This document shows positions 34,248 to 41,751 of a stretch of DNA of 42,026 bases, in pieces. Every line of letters starts with the position of its first letter. Position 1 is the first letter of the stretch. The notes beneath the pieces were generated by a model. It was not told where the DNA came from and made no database searches. It saw only the letters and a program-made list of their open reading frames with translations. Location: assembly GCA_002709405.1 (NCBI GenBank), contig PAQV01000084.1:1-42026 (forward strand), read 5' to 3'. The DNA comes from Paracoccaceae bacterium. GTDB taxonomy: Bacteria > Pseudomonadota > Alphaproteobacteria > Rhodobacterales > Rhodobacteraceae. The translations under genes were made by a program, and so were the position numbers.

Positions 34248-34381
34248 TGCGCCGGTCGCCATATGCGCCCCGATGGGCCCGATAGCCGTGGAAACAGAGT
34301 GTTGCCGCACCACGGGCCCGCACAGCCATGACGAACCGGCGCATTAACGGTCGAATGACCATGATAAAGCGTCAGAATTAC

Positions 34382-34410
34382 TTGAACCGAGCGCCTTATG
34401 CCCCGATATT
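34382..34410 (+). promoter_or_regulatory. Probable sigma-70-type promoter of the Bax-inhibitor-like gene
   Basis: TTGAAC (34382-34387), 17 bp spacer, GATATT (34405-34410, four of six matches to TATAAT). The predicted transcription start would be near 34417, only a few bases before a strong hairpin. Confidence 0.6.
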
Positions 34411-34422
34411 TCCCCGTGAGCG

Positions 34423-34444
34423 GGCGCGGCTGAAAAGCCGCGCC
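34423..34444 (+). other. 5' leader hairpin with GAAA tetraloop
   Basis: GGCGCGGCT-GAAA-AGCCGCGCC, a perfect 9-bp stem with a GNRA loop, beginning about 6 bases after the predicted transcript start and ending 28 bases before the ATG. Such 5' hairpins can stabilise mRNA. Alternatively it terminates upstream transcription; no U tract follows, so the leader role is favoured. Confidence 0.55.
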
Positions 34445-34472
34445 TGTCAACGAACCCTAAGGGAGATTAGGA

Positions 34473-35243
34473 ATGGCTGAATACCAAGGAGTTCGATCCA
34501 GCGCCGGCATCCGCACGGCCGCGATCGACGAGGGCCTGCGCGCCCACATGAACAAGGTCTACGGCACGATGTCCGTGGGCATGGTCATCACCGCCCTGGC
34601 CGCATGGGCCATCGCCGGGCTGGCCGTGACCACCGTGCCGACCGAATACCAGATCGGAGCCGGCGAATACCTGACCCAGTTCGGGTACTCGATCTACGCC
34701 AGCCCGCTGAAATGGGTCATCATGTTCGCGCCCCTGGCCTTTGTCTTCGGCCTGAGCGCTGCCGTGAACCGGCTGTCGGCCTCTGCCGCGCAATTGCTGT
34801 TCTACGCCTTTGCCGCCGTCATGGGCCTGTCGCTCAGCTCGATCTTCCTGGTCTACACCGGCACCTCGATCGCCCAGGTCTTCCTGATCACGGCCATCAT
34901 GTTCGCCGCGCTGTCGATGTACGGCTACACCACCAAGAAGGACCTGTCCGGCTGGGGCACCTTCCTGTTCATGGGCGTGATCGGCCTGGTCATCGCCTCG
35001 ATCGTCAACATCTTCCTGGCCTCGGACGCGCTGACCTTCGCGATCTCGGTCATCGGCGTCCTGGTCTTTGCCGGCCTCACCGCCTACGACACCCAGCAGA
35101 TCAAGACGACCTACATCCAGATGGCCTCGCATGGCGATCAGGAATGGCTGGCCAAGTCGGCCATCATGGGCGCGCTGAGCCTGTATCTCGACTTCATCAA
35201 CATGTTCATCATGCTGCTGCAATTGTTCGGGTCGCGCGAATAA
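34473..35243 (+). CDS. Bax inhibitor-1/YccA family membrane protein
   Basis: A 256-residue protein with about seven membrane spans and the family signature VFAGLTAYDTQQIKTTY near residue 195. It opens with a soluble stretch containing GLRAHMNKVYGTMSVGMVITALAAWAIAG. Bacterial members resemble YccA/YbhL and BsYetJ; YetJ is a pH-sensitive calcium leak channel and YccA modulates FtsH. The ATG at 34473 follows AGGGAGATTAGGA. It is a single-gene unit with its own promoter, leader hairpin and strong terminator. Confidence 0.94.
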   Translation: MAEYQGVRSSAGIRTAAIDEGLRAHMNKVYGTMSVGMVITALAAWAIAGLAVTTVPTEYQIGAGEYLTQFGYSIYASPLKWVIMFAPLAFVFGLSAAVNRLSASAAQLLFYAFAAVMGLSLSSIFLVYTGTSIAQVFLITAIMFAALSMYGYTTKKDLSGWGTFLFMGVIGLVIASIVNIFLASDALTFAISVIGVLVFAGLTAYDTQQIKTTYIQMASHGDQEWLAKSAIMGALSLYLDFINMFIMLLQLFGSRE

Positions 35244-35281
35244 GACATCATCGAAGGGCACAGCCATTCGATATCTGACGG

Positions 35282-35313
35282 AAAGGGCCGGTCGCTGTCG
35301 ACCGGCCCTTTTT
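35282..35313 (+). terminator. Strong intrinsic terminator
   Basis: A 13-bp perfect stem AAAGGGCCGGTCG / CGACCGGCCCTTT with loop CTGT, followed by TT. It lies 38 bp after the Bax-inhibitor-like stop codon and may also act on the converging lipoprotein gene. Confidence 0.9.
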
Positions 35314-35352
35314 CATGCGCTCTACGTTCTGTGAGTATCGCCCGGGGGAAAG

Positions 35353-35883
35353 TCAGGTCGAACAGGCCAGGGGCACGGCCATGCCCGTCACCCCGTCCCG
35401 GTTGCGGTTGCCGTCATGCACCTGGACGGCCCCTGCCGCCGGACACCCCGTCAGGCCCGTGGCATTGTCGCGGAAATCGGCCGCCCATGCGGGATCCATC
35501 CGGCCGGCCTGACCAGCGGTCGGGCGCAGCACGGCAAAGGGCGTCTGGCCCACCCAGACCACGCTCAGCAATTGCGGCATCCCCTTCAGCAGCACCTCTT
35601 GCGACACGCTGCCATTGCGCGCAGCAGTCAGGATCGCGGTCTCGGCATTGTAACTGGTGTCATTGCGCCGGGCCTTCGTCACAAGTTGCGGCACCCCCGG
35701 CGCCAGCTTGCCCGTCACCGTCACCGGTCCTGCGCCCACCGGGTCGAACGGGTTGGTCGGGCTGACCTGGGGCTCGGCCCCGATCCCGTTGAAGCCGGTG
35801 CCCTCGGGGGGCGCGCAGGCGGCCAGAGTGGCAATCAGGGCCAGGCCGCCAGGCCCCCATGGTGCGGCTGTTATTTTTGGCAT
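35353..35883 (-). CDS. Hypothetical lipoprotein
   Basis: A 176-residue protein with a lipobox: hydrophobic GGLALIATLAAC with the cysteine at residue 22, indicating lipidation and envelope location. The rest has no family I recognise. Features are repeated short beta-like stretches (VTVTGKLAPGVPQLVTKARRND, VLLKGMPQLLSVVWVGQTPFAVLRP) and a C-terminal cysteine pair (GCPAAG ... PLACST) that could form a disulfide. It converges on the Bax-inhibitor-like gene and is downstream of rpmG on the same strand, after the rpmG terminator, so it probably has its own promoter. Confidence 0.75.
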   Translation of the reverse strand: MPKITAAPWGPGGLALIATLAACAPPEGTGFNGIGAEPQVSPTNPFDPVGAGPVTVTGKLAPGVPQLVTKARRNDTSYNAETAILTAARNGSVSQEVLLKGMPQLLSVVWVGQTPFAVLRPTAGQAGRMDPAWAADFRDNATGLTGCPAAGAVQVHDGNRNRDGVTGMAVPLACST

Positions 35884-36003
35884 GTCGTGTCCCCCTAGCG
35901 GATGTCCGCCCCGCCCTACCCGGTGATCGTGTCGGTATTGAAGCCGCCAGCGGGCGGAAATGAGGACATGCCAGCATCACGGGCAGCGCCGCCACCCCAA
36001 CGC

Positions 36004-36032
36004 AAAAAGGCCACGCGCGAGGCGTGGCCCTT
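36004..36032 (-). terminator. Intrinsic terminator of rpmG
   Basis: Stem GGCCACGC / GCGTGGCC (36009-36029) with a 5-base loop; on the minus strand the stem is followed by five T residues (36008-36004). Located about 60 bp after the rpmG stop. Confidence 0.85.
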
Positions 36033-36090
36033 GGGTTCGGTCAGATCAGGGATCGGGGCGCAGCGCCAGGATCCGCCGGACAGGTCCGGC

Positions 36091-36258
36091 TTACTTGATC
36101 TTGCCTTCCTTGTACTCGACGTGCTTGCGGGCCACGGGATCGTACTTACGCACGGTCATCTTTTCGGTCATGGTCCGGGCGTTCTTCTTGGTCACGTAGA
36201 AGTGGCCAGTGCCGGCGGTCGAGTTGAGGCGGATCTTGATGGTGGTGGGCTTCGCCAT
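36091..36258 (-). CDS. rpmG: 50S ribosomal protein L33
   Basis: A 55-residue protein beginning [20 protein letters not shown], then [21 protein letters not shown] and ending [13 protein letters not shown], the canonical bacterial L33 of the zinc-free type (no CxxC pairs). It is a structural protein of the large ribosomal subunit near the E site. ATG at 36258; GGAGACC upstream can serve as the ribosome-binding site. Monocistronic, with a terminator at 36004-36032. Confidence 0.97.
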   Translation of the reverse strand: MAKPTTIKIRLNSTAGTGHFYVTKKNARTMTEKMTVRKYDPVARKHVEYKEGKIK

Positions 36259-36471
36259 GGTTGGTCTCCTGCATCGGGCGCGCAGGGCCCGCGGGTGTCT
36301 CTTATGTGTCTCGTTGAAACCGGCCTTTTACGGGGATTTGGCCCCGAGTCAACCGGGAAACGGGGGATCCTTCAAAAGCCTGCCCGATGCCGCGTGCGGC
36401 ACCGGGTCACGACGGTGATCAGGCCCCGATCCGTGACGGGTCATGCGCCGATCACAGGCCAGCCGACAGGA

Positions 36472-36831
36472 TCAATCGCTGTATTTGTAGGTCGTTGTCG
36501 TGCTGGAATTGTCGTCTCCGCCCCCCGTGGCGACCACGACCAGCAACAGCGCCGCGGCCGCGGCAGCCGCCGCCTGCCCGGCTGTCAGGGCAGTGCCCTG
36601 AAGCTCGGACGGCAGGGTCCTGGGCGATTGCTGCGCGCGGCAGGTGGCCTGCAACAGCCCGCCCGTCAGGTAGGTGGCGTCGACCACGGTCCCAGTGCCG
36701 CAGACCAGCCGCTGGCGCGCCTCGGCCAGGGCCTGGGCCGGGTTGCCCACGGCCGTCTGGGCCGCCAGGGGCACGGATGTTGCAAGAGTGGCCGAAGCCA
36801 GGATTGCGCCGAATACAAATGACGTCTTCAT
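36472..36831 (-). CDS. Small exported protein with hydrophobic C-terminal segment and Thr-rich tail
   Basis: A 119-residue protein with a signal peptide (MKTSFVFGAILASATLATSVPLAA, cleavage likely after LAA at 24). The middle part has two cysteines (LVCGTGT, QATCRAQ). Residues about 86-102 form an alanine/valine-rich membrane segment, followed by a TGGGDDNSSTTTTYKYSD-like tail. The hydrophobic segment plus Gly-Asp-Thr tail resembles, in composition only, small exopolysaccharide-operon proteins such as GfcA/YjbE. No function is assigned. Divergent from the periplasmic protein gene at 37023 across 191 bp. Confidence 0.7.
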   Translation of the reverse strand: MKTSFVFGAILASATLATSVPLAAQTAVGNPAQALAEARQRLVCGTGTVVDATYLTGGLLQATCRAQQSPRTLPSELQGTALTAGQAAAAAAAALLLVVVATGGGDDNSSTTTTYKYSD

Positions 36832-37022
36832 TTCAAAAACCAAAAATTGTGACTATCCCGGACCAAGCATAGCGGCGGGACGGTGTCGAAACAAACAAAT
36901 CTATGCATGCGGGACAATCGCGGCCGGGAAATGCCGAATTGGCCATGGCCGAAGCGGTTGGAAAATTGTGCAACGGGGCAAAACATGCTTTTAATGGCGG
37001 TATTCCATTAGGAGGTTTCGTC

Positions 37023-37610
37023 ATGATTTTGCCGCGCGCCACTGCCTGCCTTGCATCGCTGTCGCTTGTTATTGCGCCCCCCCTGGCCGCCCAGACCGTT
37101 CCGGGCGCGCTTTACACGGTCGTGGTGCCGTCGGGGGAATTCGGATCTTCGGCCTACCTGGCCCATGTGCTGCAGGGCCTTGGGGCAGCGCGGGCCTTCT
37201 GCGCGGCGCTCGGCGATTCGACGCTGAACGTGGATTGCCTGGCCGAGCGGCTGGCTGAAATCGGGGCCGAGGTGCCCGACGACACCGATTACGTCGAGGT
37301 CCGGTCGGTGCTGAACGATACCGCGAAGAAGCTGCAGGACCTGGCGCGGACCAACCGCGATTCGGGCCGGGCGCGGGTGACGGCGACGCAACCGGGCAGC
37401 GAGCCCGGCACGATCGTCGCCAAGACCCAGCGCCCGCTGGTCCCGGTCCGGCCGGAAACGGTGGCCGCGGTGAACAGCCAGGCCCTGGCGATTCTCGAGG
37501 AAGCCGAAACGGTGCTGCTGCGCAGCGCCGCGGCGGGCGAGCAGCAGACCCAATATGCCCGCATCGCCGACGCGCTGGATTCCAACAAGGTGCTGCTGCG
37601 GTCGGCCTGA
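37023..37610 (+). CDS. Hypothetical periplasmic protein
   Basis: A 195-residue protein with a signal peptide (MILPRATACLASLSLVIAPPLAA, cleavage likely after LAA at 23, then QTVPGALYTVVVPSG). The rest is largely helical, with two cysteines (ARAFCAALGD, LNVDCLAERL) that may pair and a C-terminal helix rich in Ala/Glu. An ideal AGGAGGT ribosome-binding site precedes the ATG at 37023, suggesting substantial expression. No family is recognised. Both this protein and its divergent neighbour carry a signal peptide ending PLAAQT, so the two may be functionally linked. Confidence 0.75.
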   Translation: MILPRATACLASLSLVIAPPLAAQTVPGALYTVVVPSGEFGSSAYLAHVLQGLGAARAFCAALGDSTLNVDCLAERLAEIGAEVPDDTDYVEVRSVLNDTAKKLQDLARTNRDSGRARVTATQPGSEPGTIVAKTQRPLVPVRPETVAAVNSQALAILEEAETVLLRSAAAGEQQTQYARIADALDSNKVLLRSA

Positions 37611-37639
37611 CCGTACAAATGTTGGGATTTAGAGGTGTT

Positions 37640-37731
37640 GCGCTGGCTGTCCGAAGGACAGCCAGCGCCGGGCGCCGCCGCTTCGCGGCGGCGCAACGTG
37701 CGCAGCACGGTCTGGCATTCGTCTGAATGCC
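37640..37731. repeat. Triple-hairpin element downstream of rnpB
   Basis: Three perfect stems in a row: GCGCTGGCTGTCC-GAA-GGACAGCCAGCGC (13 bp, 37640-37668); GCGCCGCCGC-TTC-GCGGCGGCGC (10 bp, 37672-37694); GGCATTC-GTCT-GAATGCC (7 bp, 37714-37731). They occupy the gap between the periplasmic protein gene and the rnpB 3' end, converging from both sides. The dense packing resembles REP/BIME-type elements; it could terminate both flanking transcripts. Confidence 0.85.
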
Positions 37732-37775
37732 GTTTCACTGACATGTTCACTGAAGGGCCCATATGTTCCAGGTAT

Positions 37776-38167
37776 CGCGCGGAGGGCCTGTAAGCCGGAT
37801 TCTGTCCAGGGGTTGCCCCCTTGGATGACCATTCCTCTGGGGGACGTGTTGCCACGGCCCTCAAGCTGCCAACCCGACCCCTCTCGGCTGAAGCGGGCCT
37901 AGCCGGATCCTCGTGAGAGAACACGGCGCGGGGGTCCTATTCGGCATTGCTCCCGGTGGGGCTTGCCGTGCCGCCCCTGTTGCCAGGGGCGCGGTGGGCT
38001 CTTGCCCCACCGTTTCACCCTTACCCCCGGCCAGGCCGGAGGCGGTCTGTTTTCTGTGGCGCTTTCCGTCGGGTTTCCCCGCCCGGGCGTTACCCGGCAC
38101 CGTTGCTTCAGGGAGTCCGGACTTTCCTCGAACCTTGTGGGCCCGCGGCCATCCGGCCCTCCGCGCG
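37776..38167 (-). ncRNA. rnpB: RNase P RNA, bacterial class A
   Basis: The minus strand carries the hallmark 5' element GAGGAAAGTCCGGACTC near 38130 and the 3' element ATCCGGCTTACAGGCCCTCC near 37782. Its ends form a perfect 13-bp P1 helix: CGCGCGGAGGGCC (38167-38155) with GGCCCTCCGCGCG (37788-37776). The ~392-nt length suits an alphaproteobacterial RNase P RNA, the catalytic subunit that removes tRNA 5' leaders. The ends are set from P1 pairing. A promoter lies just upstream at 38175-38203. Confidence 0.95.
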
Positions 38168-38174
38168 AGGGCGG

Positions 38175-38203
38175 GATATGCACGTTGGGCGCAGACGCGT
38201 CAA
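38175..38203 (-). promoter_or_regulatory. Probable rnpB promoter
   Basis: On the minus strand TTGACG (38203-38198), exactly 17 bp, then CATATC (38180-38175); the expected start is near 38168, coinciding with the P1-defined 5' end of rnpB. The -35 is strong and the -10 weak. Confidence 0.65.
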
Positions 38204-38230
38204 TGGCCGTGCCCGTGCATCGGTCGCGCC

Positions 38231-38258
38231 GGGGTATTTAGGAAGAGAAAGAAGCAGG
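38231..38258 (-). repeat. Single pyrimidine-rich repeat overlapping the amidase 3' end
   Basis: The core GCTTCTTTCTCTT-CCT-AAATACCCC on the minus strand matches the copies at 1.8-1.9 kb and 18.7-18.8 kb. Here it supplies the last codons (ASFSS) and the TAA stop of the AmpD-type gene, so the repeat appears to have shaped the protein C-terminus. Confidence 0.8.
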
Positions 38259-38906
38259 AGGGCAGAGAGAGTGGATATCGGCGCTGTTGAGCGGGCCCGC
38301 GGCGCCGGGGCGCAGGCGGAGGCGGACGGCGGCCAGGAGGGCCTCGTCTGGGGCCTGGGCAGGGTAGCCTGCGCTGATGGCCAATTGGCGGAAGGCGTCG
38401 GTGCGGGCCTGCGCTTGCGGCAGCGTTGCCCGGGGCGCCTGCACCAGCCCGGAGTGTTCCAGCCTGGCCCAGTCGAAGCGCGGGCCCGGGTCGATCTTGC
38501 GCCCCGGGGCCATGTCCGAATGACCGATCACGCCCTGGGGCGGGATCTGCCAGCGGGCACGGATTTCGGACAACAGCCGTTCCAGCACCTGCATCTGCGG
38601 ATCCGGGAAGGGATGATGGCCGGTGTTGTCCAGTTCGATACCGATGGAACGCGAGTTCACGTCGCCGCGCCCCTGCCAGCTGCCGGCCCCGGCGTGCCAG
38701 GCCCTGCGCGTTTCGTCGACGAGCTGCCAGAGCTGCCCCTGCCGCCCGATCAGGTAGTGGGCCGAGACCTCGTAGCGGGGGTCGCAGAGGCGGTCGAGGG
38801 CGGCCTGGGCACTGTCCATGGCGGTGTAGTGCAGGACGACCAGGTCCGGCAGTGCGTCGCCCCGGCGTGGCCCGTGATTGGGCGAGGGATAGGCGATGGG
38901 CGTCAG
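38238..38906 (-). CDS. AmpD-type N-acetylmuramoyl-L-alanine amidase, probable CTG start
   Basis: A 222-residue Amidase_2 domain protein. Zinc ligands by homology to AmpD are His26 (VVLHYTA), His129 and Asp139 (GHSDMAPGRKIDPG); NSRSIGIELDNTGHHPFP is the usual core motif. It cleaves N-acetylmuramoyl-L-alanine bonds in peptidoglycan recycling. The first ATG (38819) would remove His26, so translation must start upstream. No ATG, GTG or TTG lies upstream in frame; a CTG at 38906 overlaps the previous stop as CTGA, like the ATGA overlaps elsewhere here, with AAGG seven bases before it, and gives LTPIAYPSPNHGPRRGDALPD, a family-like N-terminus. The last residues come from an intergenic repeat. A sequencing error at the start cannot be excluded. 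Confidence 0.8.
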   Translation of the reverse strand: MTPIAYPSPNHGPRRGDALPDLVVLHYTAMDSAQAALDRLCDPRYEVSAHYLIGRQGQLWQLVDETRRAWHAGAGSWQGRGDVNSRSIGIELDNTGHHPFPDPQMQVLERLLSEIRARWQIPPQGVIGHSDMAPGRKIDPGPRFDWARLEHSGLVQAPRATLPQAQARTDAFRQLAISAGYPAQAPDEALLAAVRLRLRPGAAGPLNSADIHSLCPPASFSS

Positions 38907-39694
38907 TTGACGGCCTTGCGGAACGGAGCCGGATCCCAGCCGCAGGCATAGCCGTCGCCGTCCGGGTCAAGGCTCAGGCGGTCGCGGTCCGGTCCGCCGC
39001 GGGCCAGGAAATCGGTCTGGGCCAGGTCGGCCGAGCTGTACTTGGCGCAATTGCGCTGCGCCCTGGAGGCCAGGTTGATGCCCGAGCGGGTGTACATCCG
39101 CGTGCCCCGCGCGTGATTGGTCGACAGGGCATATTGAACGATGTTGGGGTCGCTGCTGCCCCCGGGGCGGCCGGGGACGGCGGTCGGCGTGATGACCTCG
39201 AATTGCGAGCGCTGTTGGGCCAGGCGTTGGGCATCGCTGGCGATCGATTCGCGGCTGGCCACGGCCTGGAAGTCGTTCTCGTCGGAAATGCCGGTGGAGG
39301 TGTAGGTCTCGGGCGCGGCATTGGTCGGGCTGGCCTCGACCGGCAGCACGCCGGAATTGGCCCGGGCGGCGGCCAGCGCCGCGGCGGTGTCGGCAGCGAT
39401 GTCGTCGCTGGTGCCCGGATCGGAGGGGATCGCCCCGGGCACGTTGCCGGAACTAGCCCCCTGCACCGACCCGGGGGTCGGTGTGGCGGGGGTGACCGAG
39501 AAGGGTTGGTCCGGCAGGGTTTCCGTCGACACGGCATCCGGCGGGGGCAGCGGAGCACCCAGCCCGGTGGTATAGGGCTGCGGCTGGGTGTTTTCGAACC
39601 CGACCCCCGCGGCGCTGTCGGGGATCGAGGGCGCACAGGCGGCCAGCCCCAACAGGGTCGTCAGGCAAAGCGTGGCGGGAAGGGCATGGCGCAT
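38903..39694 (-). CDS. Lipoprotein with C-terminal Excalibur-like calcium motif
   Basis: A 263-residue protein with a lipobox (LTTLLGLAAC, Cys at residue 18), a long low-complexity Pro/Thr/Ala/Ser region (about 25-150) and a compact C-terminal part with NCAKYSSADLAQTDFLARGGP and the calcium-loop-like LDPDGDGYACGWDP at about residues 242-255, typical of Excalibur domains. Probably anchored in the envelope with a disordered linker. The stop overlaps the amidase start (CTGA), so a role in cell-wall work is likely from context. The ATG at 39694 gives the full signal sequence. Confidence 0.82.
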   Translation of the reverse strand: MRHALPATLCLTTLLGLAACAPSIPDSAAGVGFENTQPQPYTTGLGAPLPPPDAVSTETLPDQPFSVTPATPTPGSVQGASSGNVPGAIPSDPGTSDDIAADTAAALAAARANSGVLPVEASPTNAAPETYTSTGISDENDFQAVASRESIASDAQRLAQQRSQFEVITPTAVPGRPGGSSDPNIVQYALSTNHARGTRMYTRSGINLASRAQRNCAKYSSADLAQTDFLARGGPDRDRLSLDPDGDGYACGWDPAPFRKAVN

Positions 39695-39772
39695 GTCAGC
39701 TCTCCTGCGGGTCCGGCCCCAGGGCGGCACGGGGCTTGCCCAGGGGTCTTTTGCAAGGATCGGGTCGGAGGA

Positions 39773-41260
39773 TTACCACCATTTCTCGGGCTTTGCCACA
39801 AATCCGGCGGCCTGTTCCAGGGCGTAGGCGGTGTTCAGCAGGTCGCCTTCCTCCCAGGGGCGGCCGATCAGCTGCAGTCCCAGGGGCAGGCCCGTGCGGT
39901 CGACGCCCGCGGGCACGGCGATGCCCGGCAGACCGGCCAGGTTGACTGTCACCGTGAACACGTCGTTGAGGTACATCTGCACCGGATCCTCGTCGGTCAC
40001 CTCGCCCAGGCCGAAGGCGGCCGAAGGGGTGGCCGGCGTCAGGATGGCTTCGACCCCGGCTGCAAAGGCCTCTTCGAAATCGCGCTTGATCAGGGTGCGG
40101 ACCTTGCGGGCCTTGTTGTAATAGGCGTCGTAGAAACCGGCCGACAGGACATAGGTGCCGATCATCACCCGGCGCTGGACCTCGTGGCCAAAGCCCTCGG
40201 CCCGGGTCTTTTCGTACATCTCGGTGATGCCGTCGCCCTGTTCCAGCTTGGCCCGGTAGCCGTAGCGCACACCGTCATAGCGCGCCAGGTTGGACGAGGC
40301 CTCGGCCGGTGCGACCACGTAATAGGTCGGCAGGGCGTACTTGGCGTGGGGCAAGGAAATGTCGACGATCTTCGCCCCGGCATCCTTCAGCATGGCCGTG
40401 CCATCGGCCCACAGCTGCTCGATCTCGTCGGGCATGCCGTCCAGGCGGTATTCCTTGGGGATGCCGATGGTCTTGCCGCGGATGTCGCCGGTCAGCATCG
40501 CCTCGAAGTCCGGCACCGGCAGGTCGGCCGAGGTGCTGTCCTTGGGGTCGTGACCGCACATCGCCTGCAGCACGATGGCCGCGTCGCGCACGTCCTTGGT
40601 CATCGGGCCGGCCTGGTCGAGCGAGCTGGCGAAGGCGACGATGCCCCAGCGCGAGCAGCGCCCGTAGGTCGGCTTGATGCCGGTGATGCCGGTGAAGGCG
40701 GCGGGCTGGCGGATCGAGCCGCCGGTGTCGGTGCCGGTCGCCGCGAGGCAGAGGTCGGCCGCGACCGCTGCCGCCGAGCCGCCCGACGAGCCGCCGGGGG
40801 TCAGCTGCGCGTCGTCGTTGCCGCGCCGCCAGGGGTTCACCGCGTTGCCGTAGGTGCTGGTCTCGTTCGACGAGCCCATGGCGAACTCGTCCATGTTGAG
40901 CTTGCCCAGCATCACCGCGCCAGCGTCGAAGAGCTGGCCGGTGACGGTGGATTCATACTCCGGGCGGAACCCCTCGAGGATGCGCGAGGCGGCCTGCGAT
41001 GCGACACCCCTGGTGCAGAAGAGATCCTTGATCCCCATCGGGATGCCGCACATCGCGGGCGCGTCGCCGGCCTTGATCCGGGCGTCGGCGGCGCGGGCCT
41101 GCTCGAGCGCGCTCTCGGGGGTCTTGTGCACGTAGGCGTTCAGCGCCCCGGCCTCCTCGATGGCCGAAAGACAGGCCTCGGTCAGCTCCACGCTGGTCAC
41201 TTCGCCCGCGCGCAGCGCGTCGCGCGCACCGGCGACCTTCATCTTCGTCAGTTCGCTCAT
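39773..41260 (-). CDS. gatA: Glutamyl-tRNA(Gln)/Asp-tRNA(Asn) amidotransferase subunit A
   Basis: A 495-residue amidase-signature enzyme. Catalytic Lys-Ser-Ser residues sit in [23 protein letters not shown] and [11 protein letters not shown]. GatA releases ammonia from glutamine for GatB to amidate mischarged tRNA. Its ATG overlaps the gatC stop by four bases (ATGA). Codon use is not uniform: by hand count the first ~214 residues use CTC for 8 of 15 leucines and many GCG alanines, while the remaining ~280 use CTG for 22 of 24 leucines and almost only GCC, like the rest of the window. The switch falls at about 40.4-40.6 kb, suggesting a mosaic gene or an assembly join. The reading frame and motifs remain intact. 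Confidence 0.95.
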   Translation of the reverse strand: MSELTKMKVAGARDALRAGEVTSVELTEACLSAIEEAGALNAYVHKTPESALEQARAADARIKAGDAPAMCGIPMGIKDLFCTRGVASQAASRILEGFRPEYESTVTGQLFDAGAVMLGKLNMDEFAMGSSNETSTYGNAVNPWRRGNDDAQLTPGGSSGGSAAAVAADLCLAATGTDTGGSIRQPAAFTGITGIKPTYGRCSRWGIVAFASSLDQAGPMTKDVRDAAIVLQAMCGHDPKDSTSADLPVPDFEAMLTGDIRGKTIGIPKEYRLDGMPDEIEQLWADGTAMLKDAGAKIVDISLPHAKYALPTYYVVAPAEASSNLARYDGVRYGYRAKLEQGDGITEMYEKTRAEGFGHEVQRRVMIGTYVLSAGFYDAYYNKARKVRTLIKRDFEEAFAAGVEAILTPATPSAAFGLGEVTDEDPVQMYLNDVFTVTVNLAGLPGIAVPAGVDRTGLPLGLQLIGRPWEEGDLLNTAYALEQAAGFVAKPEKWW

Positions 41261-41544
41261 TCCACCACCTTCGGCACTGCAAAGAACCCTTCGCGGGCAT
41301 CGGGCGCGTTCGACAGGATCTTCTCCTGCATGCCCCCGTCGGTCACCCCATCCTCGCGGCGCTTCAGCCGCATCGGCGTGACCGAGACCATGGGTTCCAC
41401 GCCCTCGACGTCGACCTCGTTCAGCTGCTCGATGAAATCGAGGATGTTCGAGAATTCCTGCGCCAGCGCGGGCAGCTGCTCTTCCTCGACCCGGATCCGG
41501 GCGAGCTTCGCCACGCGGGCGGCGGTATCGGTGTCGATCGACAT
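41257..41544 (-). CDS. gatC: Amidotransferase subunit C
   Basis: A 95-residue protein with the GatC pattern [46 protein letters not shown] and an ending [17 protein letters not shown]. It wraps around GatA and GatB and stabilises the GatCAB complex. The ATG at 41544 gives the family start. Stop/start ATGA overlap with gatA. Codon use resembles the first half of gatA more than the rest of the window. gatB is not in the window, as is common in this group. Confidence 0.95.
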   Translation of the reverse strand: MSIDTDTAARVAKLARIRVEEEQLPALAQEFSNILDFIEQLNEVDVEGVEPMVSVTPMRLKRREDGVTDGGMQEKILSNAPDAREGFFAVPKVVE

Positions 41545-41640
41545 CGGCGGGCTCCGTTGTCCTGAATTTGTCCCGCCCGCTTTACCGCCGCTGTCTCCGG
41601 GCCGCAAGCGCCGCGGCGGGGCAGGGGCGGGGCCCGGGCC

Positions 41641-41705
41641 TTCTTCTGGCTTCAAATATCCCCGGGGTGAATGCGCCGCAGGCGCAGAGGGGCAGCGCCC
41701 CTGCC
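41641..41705 (+). repeat. Divergent copy of the intergenic repeat family
   Basis: CTTCTGGCTTCAAATATCCCCGG-like sequence, then small hairpins GCGCC-GCA-GGCGC (41673-41685) and AGGGGC-AGC-GCCCCT (41688-41702). The order (pyrimidine-rich core, AAATA, CCCCGG, then GC hairpins) parallels the copies at 1912 and 18787, but the core differs. The difference coincides with the codon-usage shift in gatA. The gap 41545-41751 holds nothing else clear. Confidence 0.65.
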
Positions 41706-41751
41706 GCCGTGCAGCGGCAGACCCGGCCGCCGCGGGGCGGTCGGTCGCCGC

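Noticed and set aside
37629-37924. Minus-strand frames across the triple-hairpin element and rnpB
   Set aside because: They are translations of hairpin repeats and RNase P RNA; the palindromes themselves create the apparent open frames.
38819-38903. Starting the AmpD-type gene at the ATG at 38819
   Set aside because: This would delete the first zinc-binding histidine and conserved N-terminal sequence that is plainly encoded upstream in the same frame.
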